Assembly (NCBI GenBank): GCA_022704925.1
Contig: JAKJFK010000111.1
Location: 1-5,954, forward strand
Direction of reading: 5' to 3'
Length of the DNA: 5,954 nt
Source: a candidate division TA06 bacterium
GTDB taxonomy: Bacteria; Ratteibacteria; UBA8468; MWAK01
The stretch's first letter is position 1, and every line of letters begins with the position of its first letter. The position numbers and the translations under genes are program-made. Positions 1 through 5,218 of the stretch are shown one piece after another. The notes under the pieces are model-generated. The model saw only the letters and a program-made list of their open reading frames with translations. It was not told the DNA's origin and did no database searches.

Positions 1-319
1 GGCGGCCGCCGTCAACAAGGCCCGGCAGGAAAAGCGGCCGGTGACGGCGGTCGGCACCACCGTGGTCCGGACCCTGGAGGGAAGGGGCGGGGAGGGGCGC
101 CTGGAGGCGGCCGCCGGCTGGGTCAACGCCTTCATCTACCCGGGCTACCGGTTCCGGATCGTCGACGCCATGGTGACCAACTTCCACCTGCCGCGCACCA
201 CCACGCTCCTGCTGACCGCCGCCTTCGCCGGCCCGGACCGGCTGCTGGCGGCCTACCGGTTCGCCCTGGAACGGGGCTTCCGTTTCGGCAGTTACGGCGA
301 CGCCATGCTGATCACCTGA
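1..319 (+). CDS. queA: QueA, S-adenosylmethionine:tRNA ribosyltransferase-isomerase (C-terminal part; 5' end outside window)
   Basis: QueA transfers and isomerises the ribosyl part of SAM onto preQ1 in tRNA, giving epoxyqueuosine in the cytoplasmic queuosine pathway. The open frame enters at base 2 with no start, so only about the last 105 of roughly 340 residues are present. A GTG at 41 opens the same frame but is internal, because conserved sequence (AAVNKARQEKRP) lies upstream of it. Visible family blocks are GTTVVRTLEG, the FIYPGYRF motif, TNFHLPRTTTLLL and the terminal FGSYGDAMLI, all typical of the QueA C-terminus. The stop TGA at 317-319 lies 9 nt before the tgt start, so the two are almost certainly one transcript. 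Identification is secure from these motifs and from the classic queA-tgt order. Nothing looks damaged in the part seen. Confidence 0.95.
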   Translation, partial: AAAVNKARQEKRPVTAVGTTVVRTLEGRGGEGRLEAAAGWVNAFIYPGYRFRIVDAMVTNFHLPRTTTLLLTAAFAGPDRLLAAYRFALERGFRFGSYGDAMLIT

Positions 320-328
320 ACCGAAACC

Positions 329-1438
329 GTGAAATTCGAAATCACCACCCTGGACCCCGGCAGCGCCGCCCGGGCCGGCCGGATCGAAACCGGCCACGGC
401 GCGGTGGAGACGCCGGTCTTCCTGCCGGTGGCCACCCGCGGCAGCATCCGTTGCCTGGTCTCGGAGGAACTCGAGGAGCTGGGCTACCGGATGCTGCTGG
501 CCAACGCCTACCACCTGGCCCTGCGGCCGGGAACGGAGGTGGTGGCGGCCGCGGGCGGGCTGCACCGCTTCATGAACTGGCCGCGGCCGATCCTGACCGA
601 CAGCGGCGGCTTCCAGATCTTCAGCCTGGCCGAGGCCAGGGTCGAGGAGGCCGGCGTGGTCTTCCGCTCGGTCTATGACGGCCGGCGCCACCGGCTCAGC
701 CCGGAGGAGGCGGTCCGGATCCAGGAGGAGCTGGGCGCGGACATCATCATGACCCTGGACCAGCCGGTCTCCCACCCGGCCGACCGGGAGACGGCGGCCG
801 AAGCGGTGCGGCGGACCACCCGCTGGGCGAAGCGCTGCCAGGCCGGCCGGCAGCGGCCGGAGGCCTCGGCCCTCTTCGGGATCGTCCAGGGCTCGGTCTA
901 CCCGGAACTGCGGGCCGAGTCGGCGGCGGCCCTGGTGGAGCTGGATTTTCCCGGCTACGCCCTGGGCGGCTTCTGCCTGGGCGAACCGCTGGAACTGATG
1001 AACGAGGTGGTGGCCGCCGTCACCGGGCGGCTGCCGGCCGAAAAACCGCGCTACCTGATGGGCATCGGGACGCCGCGGGAGATCATCTCGGCGGTGGCCG
1101 CCGGCGTGGACATCTTCGACTGCGCCATGCCCACCCACATCGCCCGCAACGGGGCGGCCCTGACCGCCGCCGGCCGGCTGACCATCCGCAACGGGCGTTA
1201 CCGGAACGACCACGGCCCGCTGGACCCGGCCTGCGGCTGCCGGGTCTGCCGCCGCTACTCCCGGGCCTACCTGCGCCACCTCTTCAACACCCGGGAACTG
1301 ACCGCCTTCAACCTGCTGACCTACCACAACCTGCATTTCATGAAAGGCCTGATGGACGGCCTGCGGGCGGCCATCGAGGCCGGCCGGCTCGAAAGTTTCC
1401 GCAAATCATTTGTGGACGGAGCGGCGGCGGGGCTATAA
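329..1438 (+). CDS. tgt: Tgt, tRNA-guanine(34) transglycosylase
   Basis: Tgt exchanges guanine-34 of GUN-anticodon tRNAs (Tyr, His, Asn, Asp) for preQ1, the step before QueA. The 369-residue length is normal. The start is GTG at 329, giving the typical MKFEI N-terminus; no good Shine-Dalgarno is visible and translation is probably coupled to queA. Visible: ANAYHL (58-63), TDSGGFQIFSL with catalytic Asp91, GIVQGS with Gln187, and DIFDC with nucleophile Asp264. The zinc site is Cys302, Cys304, Cys307 and His333 (CGCRVC plus TYHNLHF). Unusual points lie in the base pocket. The usual FDECTP reads LDQPVS (144-148 region), GGLAVGEP reads GGFCLGEP (213-220), and the PTR of the active-site loop reads PTH (His270). 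Catalytic and zinc residues are intact, so the enzyme should work. Substrate preference (preQ1 versus another 7-deazaguanine) is less certain, although neighbouring queA favours preQ1. Confidence 0.96.
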   Translation: MKFEITTLDPGSAARAGRIETGHGAVETPVFLPVATRGSIRCLVSEELEELGYRMLLANAYHLALRPGTEVVAAAGGLHRFMNWPRPILTDSGGFQIFSLAEARVEEAGVVFRSVYDGRRHRLSPEEAVRIQEELGADIIMTLDQPVSHPADRETAAEAVRRTTRWAKRCQAGRQRPEASALFGIVQGSVYPELRAESAAALVELDFPGYALGGFCLGEPLELMNEVVAAVTGRLPAEKPRYLMGIGTPREIISAVAAGVDIFDCAMPTHIARNGAALTAAGRLTIRNGRYRNDHGPLDPACGCRVCRRYSRAYLRHLFNTRELTAFNLLTYHNLHFMKGLMDGLRAAIEAGRLESFRKSFVDGAAAGL

Positions 1439-1439
1439 T
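1410..1439 (+). promoter_or_regulatory. Possible sigma70-type promoter for tyrS
   Basis: A perfect TATAAT at 1434-1439 overlaps the tgt stop codon. A weak -35 (TTGTGG, 1410-1415, only TTG matching) sits 18 bp upstream. A start near 1446 would leave a leader of about 42 nt before the tyrS ATG at 1488. A perfect -10 is striking in such GC-rich sequence, but the -35 is poor and the call rests on sequence alone. The tgt-tyrS gap (1439-1487) holds no clear Shine-Dalgarno and no T-box-like structure that I can recognise. Confidence 0.45.
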
Positions 1440-1487
1440 ATAGGCCGTCAACTTCAGCCCGAATTCTTTTCTTCCCGAACCAGAATC

Positions 1488-2684
1488 ATGTCCAGAGAAA
1501 TCGAGAGGCAGCTGGAAATAATCCGGCGCGGGGTGGTCGAGATCATCCCGGAGGCGGAACTGCGCCTGAAACTGGAGGGCGCCCTGAAGACCGGCCGGCC
1601 GCTCCGGGTCAAGTACGGCATCGATCCGACCGCGCCCGACATCCACCTGGGCCACTCGGTGCCGATCCGGAAGCTGCGCGACTTCCAGGAACTGGGCCAC
1701 CGGGTCTTCTTCCTGGTGGGCGACTTCACCGGCCGCATCGGCGATCCGACCGGCCGGAGCGAAACCCGAACGCTGCTGGACGCCGAAACGGTCGAGCGGA
1801 ACCTCCGCTCCTACCGGGAGCAGGTCGGCCGCATCCTGGACCTGAACCGGATCGAGTTCGTCCACAACGCCGACTGGCTCGGCAAGCTGACCCTTTCGGA
1901 CGTCATCAAGACGGCGGCCTCCTTCACGGTGGCCCAGATGCTGGAGCGGGAAGATTTCAGCCGCCGTTACGCGGGCGGCAACCCGATCTCGCTCCAGGAG
2001 TTCCTCTACCCGCTGCTCCAGGGCTACGACTCGGTCGCCCTGGAGAGCGACATCGAGATCGGCGCCACCGAGCAGAAATTCAACCTGCTGGCCGGCCGGA
2101 CGATCCAGGAGATCTACGGCCAGGAGAAGCAGGTGGTCATCACCATGCCCATCCTGGAGGGGACCGACGGGGTGCGCAAGATGAGCAAGAGTTACGGCAA
2201 CTACATCCCGGTCAACGCCCCGGCCAACGAGATGTTCGGCAAGTTGATGTCGATACCCGACGCGGTCATGGAACGCTACTTCCGCTGCCTGACCGACCGG
2301 AGCGAGGCCGAGATCGGCGCGCTCCTGGCCGGCCACCCGAAGGAAGCCAAGGAACGCCTGGCCCGGGACGTGGTCGCCTTTTACCACGGCGAGCCGGCCG
2401 CGGCGGCGGCCGCCGCCGAGTTCAGCCGCGTCTTCAGCCAGGGGGCCGCGCCCGATGACATCCTGACCGTCCGACGTCCGGCCGGCCAGGCGACGCCGCT
2501 GCTCGAACTGCTGGTCGAGGCCGGCCTGGCGCCCAGCCGCAGCGAGGCCCGCCGGCTCATCCAACAGGGCGGGGTCCGGGTCAACGACGAGCGGGTGGCG
2601 GATCCCGGGCAGACCATTTCCGGCCCGGGCGAATTTCTGATCAAGGCCGGCAAACGCCGTTTTCTGAAATTGATCAAGGAGTAG
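1488..2684 (+). CDS. tyrS: Tyrosyl-tRNA synthetase (class I, with C-terminal S4 domain)
   Basis: TyrRS activates tyrosine with ATP and loads it onto tRNA-Tyr in the cytoplasm. ATG 1488 gives 398 residues beginning MSREIERQLE. The frame stays open upstream to a GTG at 1410, but that would add 26 residues reaching back into tgt with no family resemblance. No strong Shine-Dalgarno precedes either start. The Rossmann catalytic core has KYGIDPTAPDIHLGH (HIGH-type signature HLGH at 53-56), GDFTGRIGDPTG (78-89), the tyrosine-binding EFLYPLLQGYDSVAL region (171-185), GATEQKFNLL (192-201) and a perfect KMSKS at 231-235. A linker with seven alanines (304-310) leads to an S4 RNA-binding domain at about 337-398 (LLVEAGLAPSRSEARRLI). 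Length and motifs fit the roughly 400-residue TyrZ-like bacterial branch rather than the 420-residue E. coli TyrS type. The clade is my inference; the enzyme is secure. Confidence 0.96.
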   Translation: MSREIERQLEIIRRGVVEIIPEAELRLKLEGALKTGRPLRVKYGIDPTAPDIHLGHSVPIRKLRDFQELGHRVFFLVGDFTGRIGDPTGRSETRTLLDAETVERNLRSYREQVGRILDLNRIEFVHNADWLGKLTLSDVIKTAASFTVAQMLEREDFSRRYAGGNPISLQEFLYPLLQGYDSVALESDIEIGATEQKFNLLAGRTIQEIYGQEKQVVITMPILEGTDGVRKMSKSYGNYIPVNAPANEMFGKLMSIPDAVMERYFRCLTDRSEAEIGALLAGHPKEAKERLARDVVAFYHGEPAAAAAAAEFSRVFSQGAAPDDILTVRRPAGQATPLLELLVEAGLAPSRSEARRLIQQGGVRVNDERVADPGQTISGPGEFLIKAGKRRFLKLIKE

Positions 2685-2692
2685 GGGAGGGG
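2684..2692 (+). promoter_or_regulatory. Ribosome binding site fixing the GTG start of the aldolase-family gene
   Basis: A purine-rich GGGGAGGGG begins in the last base of the tyrS stop codon, with 4 nt between it and the GTG at 2697. It supports that GTG as the start and close coupling to tyrS. The same bases also match the GGGNAGGG motif discussed in the findings. Confidence 0.6.
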
Positions 2693-2696
2693 CCTG

Positions 2697-3365
2697 GTGA
2701 AACCGATTCTCAAGGAGCTGACCCGCTACGGAAAACTGCTGGTGGAGAAGGGGCTGACGACCGGCCCGGGCGGCAACATCAGCGCCCGCGACGGAAACAC
2801 GATTCATCTTTCACCGAGCGGCTACAGCCTGGCGGAGATCGGGCCGGACGACTGGGTGAGCCTCGACCTGAAGAGCGGCCGGCGCGTTGGCCGGGATAAC
2901 GGCCTGCGGCCCACCTGCGAGGTCTCGATGCACCTGGCCTGCTACCTCAGCCGCCCCGAGATCCGGACCGTCGTCCATACCCACCCGGTGACCGCCACCG
3001 CGGTGGCCACCGCCGGCGTGAAGTTCAAGGCCCTCTTCCCCGATTTCGTCGCCCTGCTCGGCCGCGAAGTCCCGGCCGTCGATTTCGTCACGCCCGGCGG
3101 CGAGGAGATCCGGGCGGCGGTCGCCGGAAAGGTCAAGCAGGGGCACAACGTGGTGCTGCTGAAGAACCACGGCGCGGTGGCGCTCGGGGTAACCCTCAAG
3201 GAGGCCTACTTCCGGAGCCTGCTCCTGGAGAATGCCGCCGCCTTCCTGCTGGCCATCCTGGCCGCCGGCGGCCGGCCCCGTTACCTGACCCCGAAGGAGA
3301 TCAGGTCGATCGAGTGCCTGGAGGCCGAGGATTACCGGAAGCTCCTGCTGCAGAAAGGGGTTTGA
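2697..3365 (+). CDS. Class II aldolase/adducin-family protein (fuculose-phosphate aldolase-like)
   Basis: This 222-residue protein has the full active-site pattern of the FucA/AraD zinc enzyme family, whose members cleave or epimerise small phosphorylated sugars. Phosphate-binding elements are GPGGNIS (23-29), SPSG (39-42) and Thr73. The expected metal ligands are Glu75, the His94/His96 pair in HTHP, and His158 in KNHGA. Length matches the usual 210-230 residues. The start is GTG 2697, 12 nt after the tyrS stop behind a strong Shine-Dalgarno, so it is probably cotranscribed with tyrS. The substrate cannot be told from sequence. Candidates are L-fuculose-1-phosphate, 5-deoxyribulose-1-phosphate (5'-deoxyadenosine salvage), methylthioribulose-1-phosphate dehydration (MtnB) or ribulose-5-phosphate epimerisation. 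No sugar-kinase, isomerase or methionine-salvage gene is nearby to decide between them. The family is certain, the activity open. Confidence 0.9.
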   Translation: MKPILKELTRYGKLLVEKGLTTGPGGNISARDGNTIHLSPSGYSLAEIGPDDWVSLDLKSGRRVGRDNGLRPTCEVSMHLACYLSRPEIRTVVHTHPVTATAVATAGVKFKALFPDFVALLGREVPAVDFVTPGGEEIRAAVAGKVKQGHNVVLLKNHGAVALGVTLKEAYFRSLLLENAAAFLLAILAAGGRPRYLTPKEIRSIECLEAEDYRKLLLQKGV

Positions 3366-3384
3366 GGCCGGTCCCCCGGCTCGC

Positions 3385-3413
3385 TTGACACCGGGTGGCC
3401 CTTTGGCTAAAAT
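3385..3413 (+). promoter_or_regulatory. Strong sigma70-type promoter for the DUF948-like/ytxH unit
   Basis: Perfect -35 TTGACA at 3385-3390, exactly 17 bp of spacer, and a -10 TAAAAT at 3408-3413 (5 of 6 consensus). The start would fall near 3420, just upstream of the GGGAGG Shine-Dalgarno, giving a very short leader. It lies in the 66-bp gap after the aldolase-family gene, so the small-protein pair probably has its own transcript. A short GCCGG/CCGGC hairpin (3367-3380) precedes it but lacks a T tract. Confidence 0.75.
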
Positions 3414-3420
3414 TGTTGAC

Positions 3421-3426
3421 GGGAGG
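3421..3426 (+). promoter_or_regulatory. Ribosome binding site selecting the ATG at 3432
   Basis: GGGAGG lies 5 nt before ATG 3432. The second in-frame ATG (3447) has only pyrimidine-rich sequence upstream, so the first ATG is the preferred start. Confidence 0.7.
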
Positions 3427-3430
3427 TTTC

Positions 3431-3456
3431 CATGAACTGTTTTCCCATGAACTGTT
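3431..3456 (+). repeat. 11-bp direct repeat at the start of the DUF948-like gene
   Basis: CATGAACTGTT occurs at 3431-3441 and again at 3446-3456. The 15-bp offset keeps the frame and duplicates the ATG with Asn-Cys. It looks like a small tandem duplication; only the first copy has a Shine-Dalgarno. Confidence 0.8.
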
Positions 3457-3683
3457 ACGTATCCGTCTGCCTCGGCATCATCACCCTCTTCATGCTGGTG
3501 ACCGGCATCCTGGCGATCAAGGTGCTGCTCAGGCTTAAGAAACTGGCCGATGAAATCGAGGAAGTGGTCCACAAGGCGCGCCGGGTCGTCGGCCTGGCCG
3601 ACCCGCTCTTCACCATCGTAAACAGAGTCTACGGAATCGTTCATCTTTTCTCAAGGAAAAGGGAGGCTGGGAAAAATGGCTGA
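3432..3683 (+). CDS. Small single-pass membrane protein, DUF948-like
   Basis: An 83-residue protein with one N-terminal hydrophobic segment (about 9-31, SVCLGIITLFMLVTGILAIK). An amphipathic, charged helix follows (KKLADEIEEVVHKARRVV) and the tail is basic. This organisation, and its position directly before a YtxH-like gene, resembles DUF948 proteins, which are often paired with YtxH proteins in other bacteria; no biochemical function is established that I know of. The start is ATG 3432 behind GGGAGG. Its last 8 nt overlap the next gene, so the two are translationally coupled. The first residues read MNCFPMNCY because an 11-bp sequence containing the ATG is repeated 15 bp apart. A membrane-anchored coiled-coil or envelope stress role is only a guess. 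The gene is real, with its own promoter, RBS and downstream partner; the family name is less sure. Confidence 0.75.
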   Translation: MNCFPMNCYVSVCLGIITLFMLVTGILAIKVLLRLKKLADEIEEVVHKARRVVGLADPLFTIVNRVYGIVHLFSRKREAGKNG

Positions 3684-3912
3684 AGAAAATGGCGAAATGA
3701 AAGGTCTTCTGCTCGGGCTGGCGCTCGGAACGGTCCTGGGCGCGGTCCTGGGCGTGATACTGGCCCCGGCCTCCGGCAAGGAGACCCGCGGCCGGATCAA
3801 GGATGTCTGGGATACGCTTCCCGAGAAGACGCGCCGGACGGTGGACAAGATCCGGGAGAAGCTCCAGAAGAAGGAGGACGAAGGCCTGCCGGAGGGAGAA
3901 GCCCGGGGCTGA
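3676..3912 (+). CDS. YtxH-like small membrane protein
   Basis: This 78-residue protein matches the YtxH/general-stress-protein pattern. A short polar N-terminus is followed by a glycine-rich transmembrane helix (about 10-31) with regularly spaced glycines (GLLLGLALGTVLGAVLGVILA). Next comes the family signature APASGKETR (30-38; commonly APxSGKETR) and a charged helical tail (VDKIREKLQKKED). The ATG at 3676 lies 9 nt after GGGAGG (3661-3666), and the gene overlaps the preceding one by 8 nt. The two small genes share one promoter and one terminator, so they form a bicistron. Some YtxH proteins in other bacteria are linked to general stress, but the molecular role is unknown. The protein is probably anchored in the inner membrane with the helical tail in the cytoplasm; that topology is inferred from the charges. 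Confidence 0.88.
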   Translation: MAEENGEMKGLLLGLALGTVLGAVLGVILAPASGKETRGRIKDVWDTLPEKTRRTVDKIREKLQKKEDEGLPEGEARG

Positions 3913-3936
3913 GTCGGAAAGAGGCTGATTTTCAGG

Positions 3937-3975
3937 GGCCGCCGGATTCGAGGGTTGAATCCGGCGGCCTTTTTT
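3937..3975 (+). terminator. Rho-independent terminator of the DUF948-like/ytxH unit
   Basis: A perfect 13-bp inverted repeat (GGCCGCCGGATTC at 3937-3949, its complement at 3957-3969) encloses a 7-nt loop and is followed directly by six Ts (3970-3975). It lies 24 bp after the ytxH stop and is oriented for the + strand. Confidence 0.95.
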
Positions 3976-4039
3976 CATGTCTTTTGTGGTAAATATCGTC
4001 CTTAAGGGTAAAAATGGCTTATTTTTGATCCGCGGGCTG

Positions 4040-4063
4040 AAAAACGGCCTTTTGAGCCGGCCG
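4040..4063 (-). terminator. Weak candidate terminator for - strand transcription
   Basis: Read on the - strand, a 5-bp stem (CGGCC/GGCCG, 9-nt loop) is followed by five Ts (4044-4040). It is about 420 bp past the tatC stop, so it would act only as a distant backstop. The stem is short, and this could be chance in a region rich in GGCC. Confidence 0.3.
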
Positions 4064-4230
4064 GGAAAGGAGAATGGAGGGGCTGAAGGCGGCCCGGAGC
4101 CGGTCAGCCGGGCGCGAGCGGCGCGGCCGGCCAGGGCCGGCGGCGGCTGGAAGCCGGCGGGCGGCGGAAGGAATCAGACGGCGGCTGGCCTGACGAACCG
4201 GGAGGCATCCTTTTCAGAGCCGGAGAATCG

Positions 4231-4253
4231 ACCGGCGGAATCCGACCGCCGGT
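4231..4253. repeat. GC-rich inverted repeat
   Basis: ACCGGCGG (4231-4238) and CCGCCGGT (4246-4253) form a perfect 8-bp stem with a 7-nt loop. No T tract follows on either strand, so it is not a clear terminator. Its role is unknown; it lies 64 bp from the dif-like site. Confidence 0.6.
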
Positions 4254-4316
4254 TCCGGCCATGAGTTTGACCGGGCCGGACCGGAGTAAAACCCAGCCGG
4301 CCGACCCCCAAATCGA

Positions 4317-4344
4317 ACGTCGCATAAGAAATCTTATGTTAACT
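4317..4344 (+). other. dif: dif-like XerCD recombination site
   Basis: Two 11-bp arms flank a 6-bp centre: ACGTCGCATAA (4317-4327), GAAATC (4328-4333) and TTATGTTAACT (4334-4344). Against the E. coli dif that I know, the right (XerD) arm matches at 10 of 11 positions. The left (XerC) arm matches at 7 of 11, including all of the inner CGCATAA. The inner CATAAGA/TCTTATG bases form the partial dyad expected of a two-recombinase site. XerC and XerD act at dif to resolve chromosome dimers at the end of replication. The site lies between converging gene sets, as a terminus should. The central hexamer differs from the usual TGTATA/TATATA type. A plasmid- or element-borne dif-like site is the alternative. 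Confidence 0.82.
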
Positions 4345-4432
4345 TTATGGTAGTCCGAAAGACCCGGGCGCCGGCCTGGCACATCGCGGGTTCCTGGGGA
4401 AAAACGGCTTCTTTTAAGGGGCGTCTCCGGTT

Positions 4433-4464
4433 ACAATCGTTTCTCAATCAAGAAATACGATTGT
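4433..4464. repeat. AT-rich hairpin between dif and the tatC 3' end
   Basis: ACAATCGT (4433-4440) pairs with ACGATTGT (4457-4464). Continuing inward, TTCT pairs with AGAA past a 2-nt bulge, leaving a 6-nt CAATCA loop, for about 12 bp of stem in all. It begins 20 bp beyond the tatC stop on the - strand. Neither strand has a following T tract, so it is not a standard terminator. It could protect the tatC mRNA 3' end or be a protein-binding site. The loop motif CAATCA recurs at 4474-4479. Confidence 0.6.
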
Positions 4465-4483
4465 GAAGTATTTCAATCATTTA

Positions 4484-5218
4484 TTATTGTTGCGCCGGAC
4501 GGAAAAGCCGAACAAAAAAGAGGGCGATTTCGTAAAGCAGAAGGAGGGGAAGGGCCATCAGGACCTGGGTAAAAGCGTCCGGAGTCGGGGTGATTACGGC
4601 GGCCAGCAGGAAGGCGGCCACCCAGAAGAACTTGCGGCCGGCGGATAGTTGGGCGGCGCTGACCACCCCGAACCGGGCCAGGAGCACGATGAAACCCGGA
4701 AGGGTAAAGATCAGGCCGAAGCCAAGGACAAAGATGATCAGAAAGGTCAGGTACGAGTTGAAGGAAAGGTAGGGACGCAGGCCGGCCGGGGCGACGCCCA
4801 GCAGAAAACGGAGGCTGGCGGGCAGGACCAGGAAGTAGCTGAAGGCGGCGCCGGACAGGAAGAGCAGCAGGAAGCCGGCCATGAAGGCCAGCAGCGGCCG
4901 CCGTTCGGCCGGCTTCAGGCCCGACTCCAGGAAGGCCCAGGCCTGGTAGAGGAAAAAGGGCAGCGCCAGCAGGAAGCCGGCCGCCAGGGCCAGCTTGACC
5001 AGGGCGAAGAAGGGTTCGTAGGGGGTCAGGTAGACCAGGAAGTCCGCCCGGCCCCGCATCGGGTGCAGAAGCACCAGGTCGAAGTGGCGGACGGTCACCC
5101 GGTAAATGGCGAGGCTGGCCGCCAGCCAGGCGGCCAGGAACCAGAGCACCCGGCGCCGGAGCTCCTCCAGGTGGCCGGTCAGGGAGAGGTCCCTACTCCT
5201 TTGGTTCGGACCGGTCAT
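4484..5218 (-). CDS. tatC: TatC, twin-arginine translocase receptor subunit
   Basis: TatC is the inner-membrane receptor that binds twin-arginine signal peptides and recruits TatA to export folded proteins. The 244-residue product has six hydrophobic segments (roughly 24-40, 70-95, 107-133, 155-180, 196-212 and 215-235) and the family hallmarks. These are HLEELRRR at 16-23 in the cytoplasmic N-terminus, [11 protein letters not shown] (66-76), FLYQAWAF (89-96), the first-loop GLKPAERR with Glu105, FSYFLVLP (126-133) and [13 protein letters not shown] (206-218). The ATG at 5218 lies inside tatA, giving a 26-nt overlap. Its nearest purine run touches the ATG, so initiation probably depends on ribosomes finishing tatA. 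The gene ends in tandem TAA stops. It is the last gene of the leftward operon, and no good terminator follows closely. The protein looks complete and functional. Confidence 0.96.
   Translation of the reverse strand: MTGPNQRSRDLSLTGHLEELRRRVLWFLAAWLAASLAIYRVTVRHFDLVLLHPMRGRADFLVYLTPYEPFFALVKLALAAGFLLALPFFLYQAWAFLESGLKPAERRPLLAFMAGFLLLFLSGAAFSYFLVLPASLRFLLGVAPAGLRPYLSFNSYLTFLIIFVLGFGLIFTLPGFIVLLARFGVVSAAQLSAGRKFFWVAAFLLAAVITPTPDAFTQVLMALPLLLLYEIALFFVRLFRPAQQ

Larger units (their letters stand above)
3976..4483. other. 508-bp region without a credible gene, between converging transcription units
   Basis: Beyond the + strand terminator I see no convincing gene. Open frames at 3977-4264 (+) and 4104-4382 (-) are Gly/Pro/Arg-rich or mixed, have no Shine-Dalgarno and no recognisable domain. 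The stretch contains many GCCGG/CCGGC inverted repeats, for example GCCGGCC-AG-GGCCGGC near 4127-4142. It also contains a weak - strand terminator candidate, the dif-like site at 4317-4344 and an AT-rich hairpin at 4433-4464. No tRNA or known riboswitch pattern was recognised. The local AT-rich islands around 4311-4350 and 4431-4490 stand out from the GC-rich surroundings. Confidence 0.7.

Noticed and set aside
1338-2807. Long 489-codon open frame on the - strand across tyrS
   Set aside because: It is antisense to a clear tyrS with intact HIGH and KMSKS motifs; its product is low-complexity with no family pattern. Long antisense frames are expected at this GC content.
3367-3380. Hairpin after the aldolase-family gene as a terminator
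   Set aside because: Only a 5-bp stem and no T tract follows; it may simply be chance in GCCGG-rich sequence.
2811-3644. 277-codon open frame on the - strand across the aldolase-family gene
   Set aside because: It lies opposite a gene with all zinc ligands and spans two real genes and a promoter; the composition is artefactual.
3977-4264. 95-codon frame on the + strand directly after the terminator
   Set aside because: No Shine-Dalgarno. It begins within 2 bp of the terminator T tract, and the sequence is Gly/Pro/Arg-rich with no domain.
4104-4382. 92-codon frame on the - strand spanning the dif-like site
   Set aside because: No ribosome binding site and no recognisable protein features; the dif-like site and GC inverted repeats explain the stretch better.
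4345-4400. Possible riboswitch or small RNA after the dif-like site
   Set aside because: GC-rich pairing is possible but no known riboswitch core matches, and no downstream + strand gene exists to control.
4400-4430. Possible - strand terminator (T tract at 4404-4400)
   Set aside because: Only a 3-bp stem can be formed before the T run, too weak to call.
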